From Nostocoides_A vanveenii (GTDB lineage Bacteria > Actinomycetota > Actinomycetes > Actinomycetales > Dermatophilaceae), in contig NZ_BAAAPN010000028.1 in NCBI RefSeq assembly GCF_039531165.1, positions 15,068 to 79,067 of the forward strand: DNA of 64,000 bases, written 5' to 3'. This document shows positions 54,041-62,817 of this stretch, in pieces (position 1 is the first letter of the stretch; each line of letters starts with the position of its first letter). Position numbers and translations under genes: made by a program. Under the pieces are notes generated by a model. That model worked only from the letters and a program-made list of their open reading frames with translations, made no database searches and was not told the origin of the DNA.

Positions 54041-55834
54041 ATGACTTGGGACGCGCTAAACGCCTCACCACGGCGCAGGACCTCGCCACGCGCGGTGGCT
54101 ATCGCGGTCGCCACAATCCTGGCTGTCGCTGTCGGGGTGAGCGCGGGGGTTGCGTCACCCTCCTCGGGCGCTGGGCTGGCGGGCTCGCCGAGGACCGCCT
54201 CGGCCGCGCAGATCGGGAACTTGGACTTTCGGATCGAGCGGCTCAGCGGTATCGACCGGTATGCCGCGGCCGCGGCGATCAGCCGGCGCTTTCACCCCGC
54301 CGGATCGGGCGTTGTGGCCGTCGCGAGTGGCGAGGCGTATGCCGATGGAATCGCCGCCGGCACCTTTGCGGCGGACGGCGGTATGCCGGTCCTCTTCGTC
54401 AAGCGCGACCACATTCCGTCGGTGACGGCCGCCGAACTAGATCGCCTGCAGCCGTCGATGATCTTCGTCTTCGGCGGTCCGTCCACCATCAGCGAGGAGA
54501 TCGTGCGGGAGCTCGGGTCGAACTGGACCGACGAGGGCGCCGTCGAACGGATCGGCGGTGCGGACCGGTTCGAGGTGGCGGCAGCGGCGAGTGCCCGTGC
54601 CTTCACCGGCCCGCTGCGCACCGTCTATGTCGCCTCCGGCCGGGTCTGGCCGGACGGATTGACAGGCGGAGCGGCTGCGGCCGTCGATGGATCACCGATG
54701 CTGCTCACCGACACCGCACAGCTCCCGGCCACCACCGAGGCGGAGTTGCGGCGCCTCTCCCCCGGCCGAATCCTGCTCCTCGGCGGCCCGGCTTCGGTCT
54801 CGTCGACAGTCGCAGACGCGCTCGGTCAGATCGCCCCCATCGAGCGTGTCTGGGGCGCAGACCGGTATTCGACAGCACTGGCCATCGCGAAGCGGGTCTT
54901 CGGGTCCGACCGGCCGGGCCTGATGGTGGCCACCGGGGCCAACTACCCGGACGCCCTCGCCGGGAGCGCGGCCGCAGTCGTCACCCGGGGCCCGATCCTG
55001 CTCTCCCGCGACCACGGTCTCCCGCCGGGCACGGACGCCGAACTGACTCGGCTCGGTCCGGACACGGCATACCTGCTCGGTGGCACGGCATCGGTGCCCA
55101 TCGAGATTCCGCGGTTGGTGCAGAAGGAACTCGGGGTGTGCTGGGCGGGATTCGCTCCTCCCGACGGACGGACTGAGGTGATCAGTGCTGTCGCCGGCGT
55201 GAGCGGTCAGAAGATCGCCAACACCTTCGACATGGGTGGACGGATGACCGGCGCGGCTGACATCGTGCGCTACCTCATCGACCACCAGGTATGCACGACC
55301 TTCTTCCCCACCTCAATCATGGCCGACACTCCCGAGGGCCACGACGTGATGGCCCTGATCGCCGCGCACCCTGAACTCTTCGAGATCGGCAATCACACCG
55401 TCCACCATTGCGACCTGGTGCGTGGGGGCGGTGGTTCTCCGACGGCTGCCCCGTGCCAGGTGCCGATGACAGACAGCTTCGTCCGGGCCGAACTAAGCGA
55501 CGCCGAAACGGTGCTTCGCGGCCTGTCCGGTATGACTGTGCGGCCCTATTGGCGACCGCCCTTCGGCTCGTCCGACGCCCGCGTCCAGTCGCTCGCCACG
55601 TCGGTGGGCTACCCGAAAACCATGATGTGGAGTCGGGACACGGCGGACTGGGATCCGGGAACGAGCACCGCCGACATCCTCGACGCCGTCCTGAATCCCA
55701 CTCCACCGGCCGGCACGATCGTGCTCAACCACCTCGGGGGATACAACACCGGCGCTGCCCTGCCGACGATCATCTCGACCCTTCGCGCCCGCGGGGTGAC
55801 CGTCACGACCGTCTCGGACCTCATGGACGGCTGA
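54041..55834 (+). CDS. Secreted cell-wall-binding (CWB2) repeat protein with polysaccharide deacetylase domain
   Basis: A 597-residue exported protein. After a basic start and a signal helix (to about residue 45), three CWB2 repeats follow (markers IERLSGIDRYAAA, VERIGGADRFEVA, IERVWGADRYSTA), which anchor proteins to the cell wall. From about 385 is a NodB domain: TFDMGGR in place of TFDDG, the GNHTVHHCDL zinc motif (HxxxH), RPPFG and a C-terminal LNHLGG. It likely removes acetyl groups from a wall glycan. The ATG has AGGAG about 7 bases before it. Confidence 0.88.
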   Translation: MTWDALNASPRRRTSPRAVAIAVATILAVAVGVSAGVASPSSGAGLAGSPRTASAAQIGNLDFRIERLSGIDRYAAAAAISRRFHPAGSGVVAVASGEAYADGIAAGTFAADGGMPVLFVKRDHIPSVTAAELDRLQPSMIFVFGGPSTISEEIVRELGSNWTDEGAVERIGGADRFEVAAAASARAFTGPLRTVYVASGRVWPDGLTGGAAAAVDGSPMLLTDTAQLPATTEAELRRLSPGRILLLGGPASVSSTVADALGQIAPIERVWGADRYSTALAIAKRVFGSDRPGLMVATGANYPDALAGSAAAVVTRGPILLSRDHGLPPGTDAELTRLGPDTAYLLGGTASVPIEIPRLVQKELGVCWAGFAPPDGRTEVISAVAGVSGQKIANTFDMGGRMTGAADIVRYLIDHQVCTTFFPTSIMADTPEGHDVMALIAAHPELFEIGNHTVHHCDLVRGGGGSPTAAPCQVPMTDSFVRAELSDAETVLRGLSGMTVRPYWRPPFGSSDARVQSLATSVGYPKTMMWSRDTADWDPGTSTADILDAVLNPTPPAGTIVLNHLGGYNTGAALPTIISTLRARGVTVTTVSDLMDG

Positions 55835-55892
55835 ACCGGCCTTTCGACACCCCTGAACCGGCCTTTCGACGCCCCTGAACCGGCCTTTCGAC
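55831..55892. repeat. Three tandem copies of a 22-bp unit
   Basis: The unit CTGAACCGGCCTTTCGAC plus four variable bases starts at 55831, 55853 and 55875. The first copy contains the stop codon of the deacetylase gene, and the last adjoins the uvrB-side remnant. Confidence 0.9.
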
Positions 55893-56001
55893 GTCAGGAA
55901 GATCGTGTCGGCCACCTTGGCGACGTGGTCGCCCTCCCACGGCTGATCCGGCCACGCGCCGGCTTCGCGAGCGCGTAGGCCGCGATCTCCTCGGGGGTCA
56001 C
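55893..56001 (-). pseudogene. Frameshifted, truncated MmcQ/YjbR-family gene
   Basis: The GTG overlaps the uvrB stop (GTGA). The first frame gives VTPEEIAAYALAKP, then one G appears to be missing; the next frame continues AWPDQPWEGDHVAKVADTIF, a typical MmcQ/YjbR N-terminal region. The family is about 115 residues, so two thirds is lost where the 22-bp repeats begin. It is likely a remnant. Confidence 0.7.
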
Positions 56002-58106
56002 TTGGTCGCCTCGTGCATTTGACGCAACTCCTTCTTCAGGTCACCGATCTCATCCCGCAACCGGGCCGCGACCTCGAAGCGCAGCTCAGCGGCAGCAGCG
56101 TGCATCTGGTCGGTGAGCTCGTGGATGAGCGAGGCGAGCTCGCTTGCCGGCAGCCCCTTGACCGACGCCGCTTGGCCGGTGTCGGCCATCATTGCGCCGC
56201 GCCCACCGCGCCCGGCCCCGCGCACACCGCGCGTCTGGCTTCGGCCGGATCCGAGCAGGGCGTCAGTGTCGGCGTCCTCACGCCCGAGCAGGTCGGTGAT
56301 GTCGGCGATTTTCTTGCGCAGCGGCTCGGGGTCGATGCCGTGCTCGCGGTTGTAGGCGACCTGCTTCTCGCGGCGCCGGTTGGTCTCCTCGATCGCATTG
56401 GCCATCGACGGCGTGATCTTGTCGGCATACATGTGGACCTGCCCCGAGACGTTACGGGCGGCTCGGCCGATGGTCTGAATCAGCGAGCGGGCCGAGCGCA
56501 GGAAACCCTCTTTGTCGGCGTCGAGGATGCTGACCAGGGAGACCTCCGGCAAGTCCAGGCCCTCACGCAGCAGGTTGATGCCCACGAGCACGTCGAACTC
56601 CCCGAGGCGCAACTCGCGCAGCAACTCCACGCGACGCAGCGTGTCGATGTCGGAGTGCAGATAGCGCACCCGCACGCCCTTCTCGAGCAGATAGTCGGTC
56701 AGGTCCTCGGCCATCTTCTTGGTCAGCGTGGTGACCAGCACGCGCTCGTCGCGCTCGGCGCGCTGGGCGATCTGGTCGAGCAGATCATCGATCTGGCCCT
56801 TTGTCGGCTTGAGGATGACCTCGGGGTCGATCAGCCCGGTCGGCCGGATGACCTGCTCGACGACGCCATCGCTCTTGGCGATCTCGTAGTCGCCTGGCGT
56901 CGCCGACAGATACACGGTCTGCCCGATCCGGTCGAGAAATTCCTCCCACATCAGCGGCCGGTTGTCCATCGCGCTCGGCAGGCGGAAACCATGGTCGACC
57001 AGCGTGCGCTTGCGCGACATATCGCCTTCGTACATCGCGCCGATCTGCGGGACCGTCTGGTGCGACTCGTCAATGACCAGCAAGAAGTCATCGGGGAAAT
57101 AGTCGAGCAGGCAGTTGGGCGCCGACCCACGGGACCGGCCATCGATGTGCATTGAATAGTTCTCGATACCGCTGCAAGAACCGATCTGCCGCATCATCTC
57201 GATGTCATAGGTCGTGCGCATCCGCAGCCGCTGCGCCTCCAGCAGCTTGCCCTGCTTCTCGAAGAGCGCGAGCTGATCGGCCAACTCCTTCTCGATCCCG
57301 GTGATCGCGCGCTCCATCCGCTCGGGCCCGGCGACATAGTGGGTGGCGGGGAAGACATACATCTCGGTCTCCTCGCGAACCACCTCACCGGTGACCGGAT
57401 GGAGGGTATAGATCCGCTCGATCTCGTCACCAAAGAACTCGATCCGCAAGGCCAGTTCCTCATAGACCGGGATGATCTCGACCGTGTCGCCGCGCACCCG
57501 AAAGGTGCCTCGGGTGAAGGACAGGTCGTTGCGGACATACTGCATCTCCACGAACCGGCGCAGCAACGCGTCGCGCTCGATCGGCATACCGACCCGGAGC
57601 CGGACCATGCGGTCGACATACTCCTGCGGGGTGCCGAGGCCGTAGATGCAACTGACCGACGCGACGACGACGACGTCGCGCCGGGTCAGCAGCGAGTTGG
57701 TCGCGCTGTGGCGCAGCCGCTCGACCTCGTCGTTGATCGAGGAGTCCTTCTCGATGTAGGTGTCGGTCTGCGGGACGTAGGCCTCGGGCTGGTAGTAGTC
57801 GTAGTACGAGACGAAGTACTCCACGGCATTGTTGGGCAGCAGCTCGCGGAACTCGTTGGCCAACTGCGCAGCGAGCGTCTTGTTGGGGGCCATCACCAAG
57901 GTCGGCCGCTGCACCTGCTCGATCAGCCAGGCGGTCGTCGCCGACTTGCCGGTGCCCGTGGCGCCGAGCAGCACGACATTCTGCTCACCGCTGGTGATGC
58001 GCCGGGTCAGGTCGGCGATCGCCGTGGGCTGGTCACCGCTCGGCGAGAACTCGGAAATGACCTCGAAGGGCGCCACCCGGCGCTTGAGATCGGTGGTCGG
58101 TCGCAT
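55998..58106 (-). CDS. uvrB: UvrB: excinuclease helicase subunit
   Basis: DNA damage verification helicase of excision repair; 702 residues. Walker A is GATGTGKS near residue 42, the beta-hairpin region YYDYYQPEAYVPQTDTYIEKD near 94, DEAD-like motif VIDESH near 340 and helicase motif LREGLDLPEVSLV near 535. It ends in a UVR domain that binds UvrC. The ATG follows a leaderless -10; an 18-residue longer frame has no support. Confidence 0.97.
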   Translation of the reverse strand: MRPTTDLKRRVAPFEVISEFSPSGDQPTAIADLTRRITSGEQNVVLLGATGTGKSATTAWLIEQVQRPTLVMAPNKTLAAQLANEFRELLPNNAVEYFVSYYDYYQPEAYVPQTDTYIEKDSSINDEVERLRHSATNSLLTRRDVVVVASVSCIYGLGTPQEYVDRMVRLRVGMPIERDALLRRFVEMQYVRNDLSFTRGTFRVRGDTVEIIPVYEELALRIEFFGDEIERIYTLHPVTGEVVREETEMYVFPATHYVAGPERMERAITGIEKELADQLALFEKQGKLLEAQRLRMRTTYDIEMMRQIGSCSGIENYSMHIDGRSRGSAPNCLLDYFPDDFLLVIDESHQTVPQIGAMYEGDMSRKRTLVDHGFRLPSAMDNRPLMWEEFLDRIGQTVYLSATPGDYEIAKSDGVVEQVIRPTGLIDPEVILKPTKGQIDDLLDQIAQRAERDERVLVTTLTKKMAEDLTDYLLEKGVRVRYLHSDIDTLRRVELLRELRLGEFDVLVGINLLREGLDLPEVSLVSILDADKEGFLRSARSLIQTIGRAARNVSGQVHMYADKITPSMANAIEETNRRREKQVAYNREHGIDPEPLRKKIADITDLLGREDADTDALLGSGRSQTRGVRGAGRGGRGAMMADTGQAASVKGLPASELASLIHELTDQMHAAAAELRFEVAARLRDEIGDLKKELRQMHEATK

Positions 58107-58135
58107 GAGACAACCGTATGCCGACCCACCGACAA
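58107..58135 (-). promoter_or_regulatory. RecA-NDp/PafBC-type DNA-damage promoter of uvrB
   Basis: On the minus strand TTGTCGGTG, 8 bases, TACGGT, 6 bases, ATG. It is an exact fit to TTGTCRGTG-N8-TANNNT. Confidence 0.85.
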
Positions 58136-58249
58136 CCCCTTCGTTCGCTGATTTTGCCAATCCAAGGACACCAGTCGGTGGCTCGGTCTAGCCTCTTAAA
58201 CAGGCCGCGGGACTGGCCAGCGGCACAACCCGGAAGAGGGGCACATCTG

Positions 58250-58966
58250 ATGGATCGAAGGCAACTCCTGATCGCGGGTGCGACGACCGGCCTGGCCGGC
58301 GCGACCACGCTGGCTGCCGGCGAGGCCTCGGCCGCGCCGTTCGGTTTCAACAGCACCTTCACGTCGAACAAGCTCGGCTGGTCAAATGTCTACGGCAATT
58401 GGATGCTGCGCAATGGCAACCTGCACTGCGACGGCATCCCCGGCTACTCGACCTCGGTCAAACACTCCAACAACTACAGCGACTACATGTTCCAGGCGCG
58501 CATGAAGCGGTCCGGGAACTACGGCGGCAACGCCGCCAACCGCCTCATCGTGCGCGGCAACCCGTCGCGCCTCAACTCGGCCATGAACTGGCGTCCGTCG
58601 TATCTCTTCCAGTACGCCAACGCGGGGTGGTTCTCGGTCTGGTTGATCACCGCCACCGGCGCCGAGACGCCCGTGGTCGGCTGGACCAATCTCGGCTACA
58701 CCCTCAACAACTACGTCACGATCTCGGCGTATGTGGCAGGCGACTATCTCGCGTTGGGGCTGAACGGGATCTGGGTGTGGTCGGGGTACAACTCCGCTCT
58801 GTCCTTCGGACAGGTCGGGATGGGCTTCTGGACGGCTCCGGGCTACTGGGGCAAGCTCGATGTCGACTACTCCCGCCTCGGCTATGCCACCCGCACCGAA
58901 CGCCCCACCGTCACCTTCGCCGGGAAGCCGACACCGGGCGGCTCGGTTCACGAGGCACCTCACTAG
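58250..58966 (+). CDS. Secreted protein of the jelly-roll (laminin-G/DUF1080-like) type
   Basis: A 238-residue exported protein. It starts with a Tat-like signal (MDRRQLLIAGATTGLAG, processing near ASA|APF). The mature part is rich in Asn, Tyr and Trp and reads like a concanavalin-type beta-sandwich (FNSTFTSNKLGWSNVYGNW; KLDVDYSRL at the end), often a sugar-binding or glycan-linked fold. No catalytic residues are clear. GGAAGAGGGG precedes the ATG. The next gene is also secreted. Confidence 0.65.
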   Translation: MDRRQLLIAGATTGLAGATTLAAGEASAAPFGFNSTFTSNKLGWSNVYGNWMLRNGNLHCDGIPGYSTSVKHSNNYSDYMFQARMKRSGNYGGNAANRLIVRGNPSRLNSAMNWRPSYLFQYANAGWFSVWLITATGAETPVVGWTNLGYTLNNYVTISAYVAGDYLALGLNGIWVWSGYNSALSFGQVGMGFWTAPGYWGKLDVDYSRLGYATRTERPTVTFAGKPTPGGSVHEAPH

Positions 58967-58982
58967 CCCCCACGATCCGACA

Positions 58983-59014
58983 CGGCCGGGCGCTATCCCA
59001 TAGGCGCCCGGCCG
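58983..59014 (+). terminator. Hairpin after the secreted jelly-roll gene
   Basis: CGGCCGGGCGC pairs exactly with GCGCCCGGCCG across a 10-base loop, 16 bases after the stop. Confidence 0.7.
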
Positions 59015-59051
59015 GTCTCGGCCCAGACACGGTTACCACAGGGAGTAGTCG

Positions 59052-60053
59052 ATGAGAACGAGCAAATCCCGCCAGCGTCAAAGCCGCACAGCGCGCCTCG
59101 CACTCGGCGCGGCGGCGTGTGCGGCAAGCCTCGCGGGCCTCGCCTCCGCTCCGGCCACTGCCCGGACCGAGCCGGCCGTCAACGTTGCCACGCCTGGCTA
59201 TCTAACGATGGCGTGGGGACGCAGTCTCTGGGCGCATGGCTGCAACCCCGGCACCCCGGCACCGGGGGTGCGCACGCTGGAGCAGGACGCCCAGGATCTC
59301 AAGGCGTATGGCCTGCGCGGCGTCGGCGGCATCGTCGTCAACCGCACGTCCGACACCCGCACGTGCGAGCGCGGAGTCACCAATGCGACCTGGGCCGACC
59401 TCGCGCGGCTGCAAACGGCATACGGGTGGTCGTTCGTCTCCCAGTCGATGAACTATACCCGGATGACAACGCTGACCACCGACGCCCAGCGGTATGCCGA
59501 GACCGGCGCCACGCTCGCGCCGCTCGCGGCCCGCGGGCATACCCAGGCGTGGGGGGCCTTCTTCTATCCCGACGACGAACAGGACCTGCCGGCCCAGCAG
59601 ATGGTCGCGAAGTATTTCGCGTTCGGGCGCCTCTACACCCTCGTCCCTGGGTTCAACACCAAGGCTTCGGCGACCGTCTTTCCCTACACCCTGCTCACCT
59701 ACACCCCCCTTGGCGGGCGCTGCAACAACACGGCGCTGCCCTGCTACACGATCAAGGTCCGCAACGATCGGATCACCGCGCCGCCGAGCGCGATCGTCAA
59801 GGCGCTCAACCCCAGGCCGGGGCAATGGTCGGTGATCCAGATGTTCCGCTTTGTCGAGGGCAAATCCGGCACTTTGGGCCAGGCCAATGCCTGGGATTGC
59901 ACGAGCCCGGACTGGCGCAACCGGTGGACTGGCATCCCGGAGAACTACTGCCGCAACACCTTCCTGACGGCGCTCGCCCAGCGCGACCGAACGGTCGTCA
60001 ATGTCACCCCCGCGCAGATGGCGACCCGCTGGGGCCGCACCCCGAGCGGCTGA
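59052..60053 (+). CDS. Secreted protein of unknown function (333 aa)
   Basis: A Sec signal is present (ALGAAACAASLAGLASAPATA). The mature part starts VATPGYLTMAWGRSLWAHGC and has four later Cys. No known catalytic motif is visible. The repeated pattern of a helix, GWSFVSQS and AWGAFFYPDDEQ faintly recalls a NodB-type barrel that has lost its metal site; this is speculation. GGGAG precedes the ATG. It follows the jelly-roll gene behind a hairpin. Confidence 0.5.
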   Translation: MRTSKSRQRQSRTARLALGAAACAASLAGLASAPATARTEPAVNVATPGYLTMAWGRSLWAHGCNPGTPAPGVRTLEQDAQDLKAYGLRGVGGIVVNRTSDTRTCERGVTNATWADLARLQTAYGWSFVSQSMNYTRMTTLTTDAQRYAETGATLAPLAARGHTQAWGAFFYPDDEQDLPAQQMVAKYFAFGRLYTLVPGFNTKASATVFPYTLLTYTPLGGRCNNTALPCYTIKVRNDRITAPPSAIVKALNPRPGQWSVIQMFRFVEGKSGTLGQANAWDCTSPDWRNRWTGIPENYCRNTFLTALAQRDRTVVNVTPAQMATRWGRTPSG

Positions 60054-60056
60054 GCC

Positions 60057-60068
60057 GATAATGGCGCG
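60057..60068 (+). promoter_or_regulatory. Leaderless -10 for the SpoU methyltransferase
   Basis: GATAAT followed by 6 bases and the GTG. Confidence 0.55.
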
Positions 60069-60758
60069 GTGACCGCGCGACCGATCGACCCCACCGACGA
60101 GGAGACGCGGGCACCATACGACCCGATGCCGCACGGGCCGGCGGAGGTCGGCCTCGGACCATGGGTCGGCGACTGGCCGGCCGACGAGCGGTATGACGCG
60201 GACCTGCTCCGCGACGGCGACCGCCGCAATGTGGTGGACCGCTACCGTTATTGGACGATGGCGGCGATCGTCGCCGATCTCGATGCGCGTCGGCACGGCT
60301 TCCACGTCGCCATCGAGAACTGGCAGCACGACTTCAATATCGGCACCATCGTCCGAACAGCCAATGCCTTTCTCGCCGCCGAAGTGCACATCGTCGGCAA
60401 TCGACGCTGGAACCGGCGCGGGGCGATGGTCACCGATCGCTATCAACACGTGCGGTATCACGCTGATGCGCGCGCCTTGGGGGCCTATCTGGCCGAGCGG
60501 GAGGTGCCGCTATGGGGCGTCGACAATTTGCCGGGGTCGCTCCATCTGGAGTCGGCGATTCTTCCCGAGCGGGTGTGCTTTCTCTTCGGGCAGGAGGGTC
60601 CGGGACTCTCCGACGCCGCCCGCGAGGCCTGCGCCGCGACCTTCTCGATCGCTCAGTTCGGCTCGACCCGCTCGATCAACGCCTCCGTCGCGGCGGCCGT
60701 GGCCATGCACGCGTGGGTCCGCGAGCACGCCGATTTCGGCGAAGCGTGGCGGGGGTGA
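60069..60758 (+). CDS. SpoU/TrmH-family RNA 2'-O-methyltransferase
   Basis: A 229-residue SPOUT enzyme that methylates tRNA or rRNA ribose. The three motifs are NIGTIVRTANAF (about 99), LFGQEGPGLSD (about 172) and STRSINASVAAAVAMH (about 198). The target site is not known. The start is a leaderless GTG. Confidence 0.92.
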   Translation: MTARPIDPTDEETRAPYDPMPHGPAEVGLGPWVGDWPADERYDADLLRDGDRRNVVDRYRYWTMAAIVADLDARRHGFHVAIENWQHDFNIGTIVRTANAFLAAEVHIVGNRRWNRRGAMVTDRYQHVRYHADARALGAYLAEREVPLWGVDNLPGSLHLESAILPERVCFLFGQEGPGLSDAAREACAATFSIAQFGSTRSINASVAAAVAMHAWVREHADFGEAWRG

Positions 60759-60761
60759 GCC

Positions 60762-61805
60762 ATGCGTAAGCCGCTGCGCCACGCACTGGCGCGCTACCGC
60801 GCCTCCGGCGCCGATCTGCCCTTCGGCAATCCGCTCGCCGCCCACGGGCTCGCGATGGAGGGCTACTTCTGGCGCGTGACCGACGGGGACCGCTCGCTGA
60901 TCGCGCTGATCGGCGTGAATGCCCCGCGCGACGGGTCACCGCCGTGGGCCACGCTCGGGTTGGCGGCCAGCAATGGTTTCGTGCGCACGGTGGCTGCCGA
61001 CACCGGCTGGGCCGATCCGGGCGCGCTCGGGGCGCGCAGCGGGGACAGTTTCGTGGCCACCTCGGACCGGGTGCGTGTGCACCTCGGGGCGGACGCCCGC
61101 TGCGAGTTCGCGATCGCCGAGGCGGCGCCCTGGCTCGGTCGGGCTTTCGGCGGCTCCAGCCTCTTTCATAGCGTCCCCGGTCTGAATCAGTACTGGCATC
61201 CCTGGCTGCTGGGCGGTCAAGCCACGGGATGGGCCGAGCTCGGCGGCGAGCGGTGGGAGTTCGACACGGCGCAGGTCTATGCCGAGAAGAACTGGGGCAA
61301 AGGGGGTTTCCCGGACGCGTGGTGGTGGGGGCAGGCGCAAGGCTTCACCGACCTCGGCGCCTGCGTCGCTTTCGCGGGCGGCCTGGTTCACGCCGGGCCA
61401 CTGCGCACGACCGTCACCGCGGTGGTCGTCCGCCTGCCGGACGGCCAGGTGATTCGGCTCGGCAACCCCGGCACCTCACCGGTGCGCGCGGAGGTCACCG
61501 ATGAACGCTGGCTGCTGCGCGGGCGGGGGCGCGGCTACGAGGTCACCCTTGACGGCTGTGGCCCGCTCGGGGCCGCACACGTCCTGCCTGTGCCACTCCC
61601 TGACGAGCGCCGCAACACCGCGGGCGACCTCGAGCACCTCAGCGCCGACCTGCGTGTCGAGGTGCGGCACCGGAGACGCCTGATCTGGGCCGACCGGTCG
61701 CGCATGGCCGCGCTCGAACACGGCGGGCTGGCCCGGGCCGAGGCCGAACTGCGCCGCCGGGGCTTGCCGCTCGGAGCCGTTGACGCCCCGCCTGCGCGGC
61801 AATGA
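60762..61805 (+). CDS. Tocopherol-cyclase-like protein
   Basis: A 347-residue beta-barrel protein. The family mark is YAEKNWGKGGFPDAWWWGQ near residue 175 (AEKNWG and the WxWxQ region), with LPFGNPLAAHGLAMEGYFWR near the start. Plant relatives close the chromanol ring; in actinobacteria the substrate is unknown. The ATG follows the previous gene by 3 bases and the stop overlaps menC. Confidence 0.78.
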   Translation: MRKPLRHALARYRASGADLPFGNPLAAHGLAMEGYFWRVTDGDRSLIALIGVNAPRDGSPPWATLGLAASNGFVRTVAADTGWADPGALGARSGDSFVATSDRVRVHLGADARCEFAIAEAAPWLGRAFGGSSLFHSVPGLNQYWHPWLLGGQATGWAELGGERWEFDTAQVYAEKNWGKGGFPDAWWWGQAQGFTDLGACVAFAGGLVHAGPLRTTVTAVVVRLPDGQVIRLGNPGTSPVRAEVTDERWLLRGRGRGYEVTLDGCGPLGAAHVLPVPLPDERRNTAGDLEHLSADLRVEVRHRRRLIWADRSRMAALEHGGLARAEAELRRRGLPLGAVDAPPARQ

Positions 61806-62803
61806 CGCCCGGTGCGCCTGTCGGGGCGGATGAGCTGGTCGCAAGGATGCACGTCGTCGCGCTGCCGATGCGCGTGGCCTTCCGAGGCGTGCGCGTGCGC
61901 GAGATCGCCCTCATCGAGGGACCTGCCGGTTGGGGGGAGTACGCTCCGTTCGTCGAATATGCGCCGCCGGAGGCCGCACGCTGGCTCGCCGCCGCGATCG
62001 AGAGCGCGTATGCCGAGTGGCCGCCTCCCCTGCGGCCTGCCGTCCTGGTCAACGCGACCGTCCCGGCCGTGCCAGCGGCGACGGTCGCGGGAGTACTGGC
62101 GCGCTTCGACGGCTGCACGACCGCAAAGGTCAAGGTCGCCGAGGCCGGTCAGAGACTCGCCGACGACATCGACCGGGTCGCGGCCGTCCGCGCGGCGCTC
62201 GGGCCGGAAGGGCTCATCCGGGTCGATGCCAACGGCGGCTGGGATGTCCACCAGGCGACGGATGCGCTCGGGCGGCTCGCGGCATACGGGCTGGAATATT
62301 CGGAGCAGCCCTGTGCCCGCGTCGAGGACCTAAGGGAGTTGCGAATCCGTTTGGCGCGCAACGCGATCGAGGTGCCGATCGCGGCCGACGAGTCGATCCG
62401 CAAGGCCGAGGACCCGCTGCGAGTGGCCCGTTCGGAGGCGGCCGACCTGATCGTCGTCAAGGTCGCCCCGCTCGGGGGCGTGACGTCCGCGCTGGAGATC
62501 GTCGATGCCTGCGGGCTACCGGCGGTTGTGTCGTCCGCGCTGGACTCTTCCGTCGGGATCAGCGCGGGCGTGGCATTAGCCGCGGCGCTCCCCCGGCTTG
62601 ATCACGCCTGCGGACTGGGCACCCTCAACCTGATGAGCGCGGACGTCACCGCCTCGCCCTTGGTGCCGTTCGCGGGCGTCCTGCGGCCGGGGCGCGTCGC
62701 CGTCGACCCCGACCTGCTCCGCCGGCATGCCGTGGGCCCCGACCGCCTGACCTGGTGGCGGGACCGGGTGCGTGCCTGCGCGGCACTGCTCGGCCGATCC
62801 TGA
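61802..62803 (+). CDS. menC: o-Succinylbenzoate synthase
   Basis: Enolase-superfamily dehydratase in menaquinone synthesis; 333 residues. The catalytic Lys pair is TAKVKVA (about 104), metal ligands are in RVDANGGWD, YSEQPC and AADESIRK, and the second Lys is in VVKVAPLGG. The ATG overlaps the previous stop (ATGA), linking it to the tocopherol-cyclase-like gene. Other men genes are not in the window. Confidence 0.93.
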   Translation: MTPGAPVGADELVARMHVVALPMRVAFRGVRVREIALIEGPAGWGEYAPFVEYAPPEAARWLAAAIESAYAEWPPPLRPAVLVNATVPAVPAATVAGVLARFDGCTTAKVKVAEAGQRLADDIDRVAAVRAALGPEGLIRVDANGGWDVHQATDALGRLAAYGLEYSEQPCARVEDLRELRIRLARNAIEVPIAADESIRKAEDPLRVARSEAADLIVVKVAPLGGVTSALEIVDACGLPAVVSSALDSSVGISAGVALAAALPRLDHACGLGTLNLMSADVTASPLVPFAGVLRPGRVAVDPDLLRRHAVGPDRLTWWRDRVRACAALLGRS

Positions 62804-62817
62804 GGCCGGCGCCCAAA

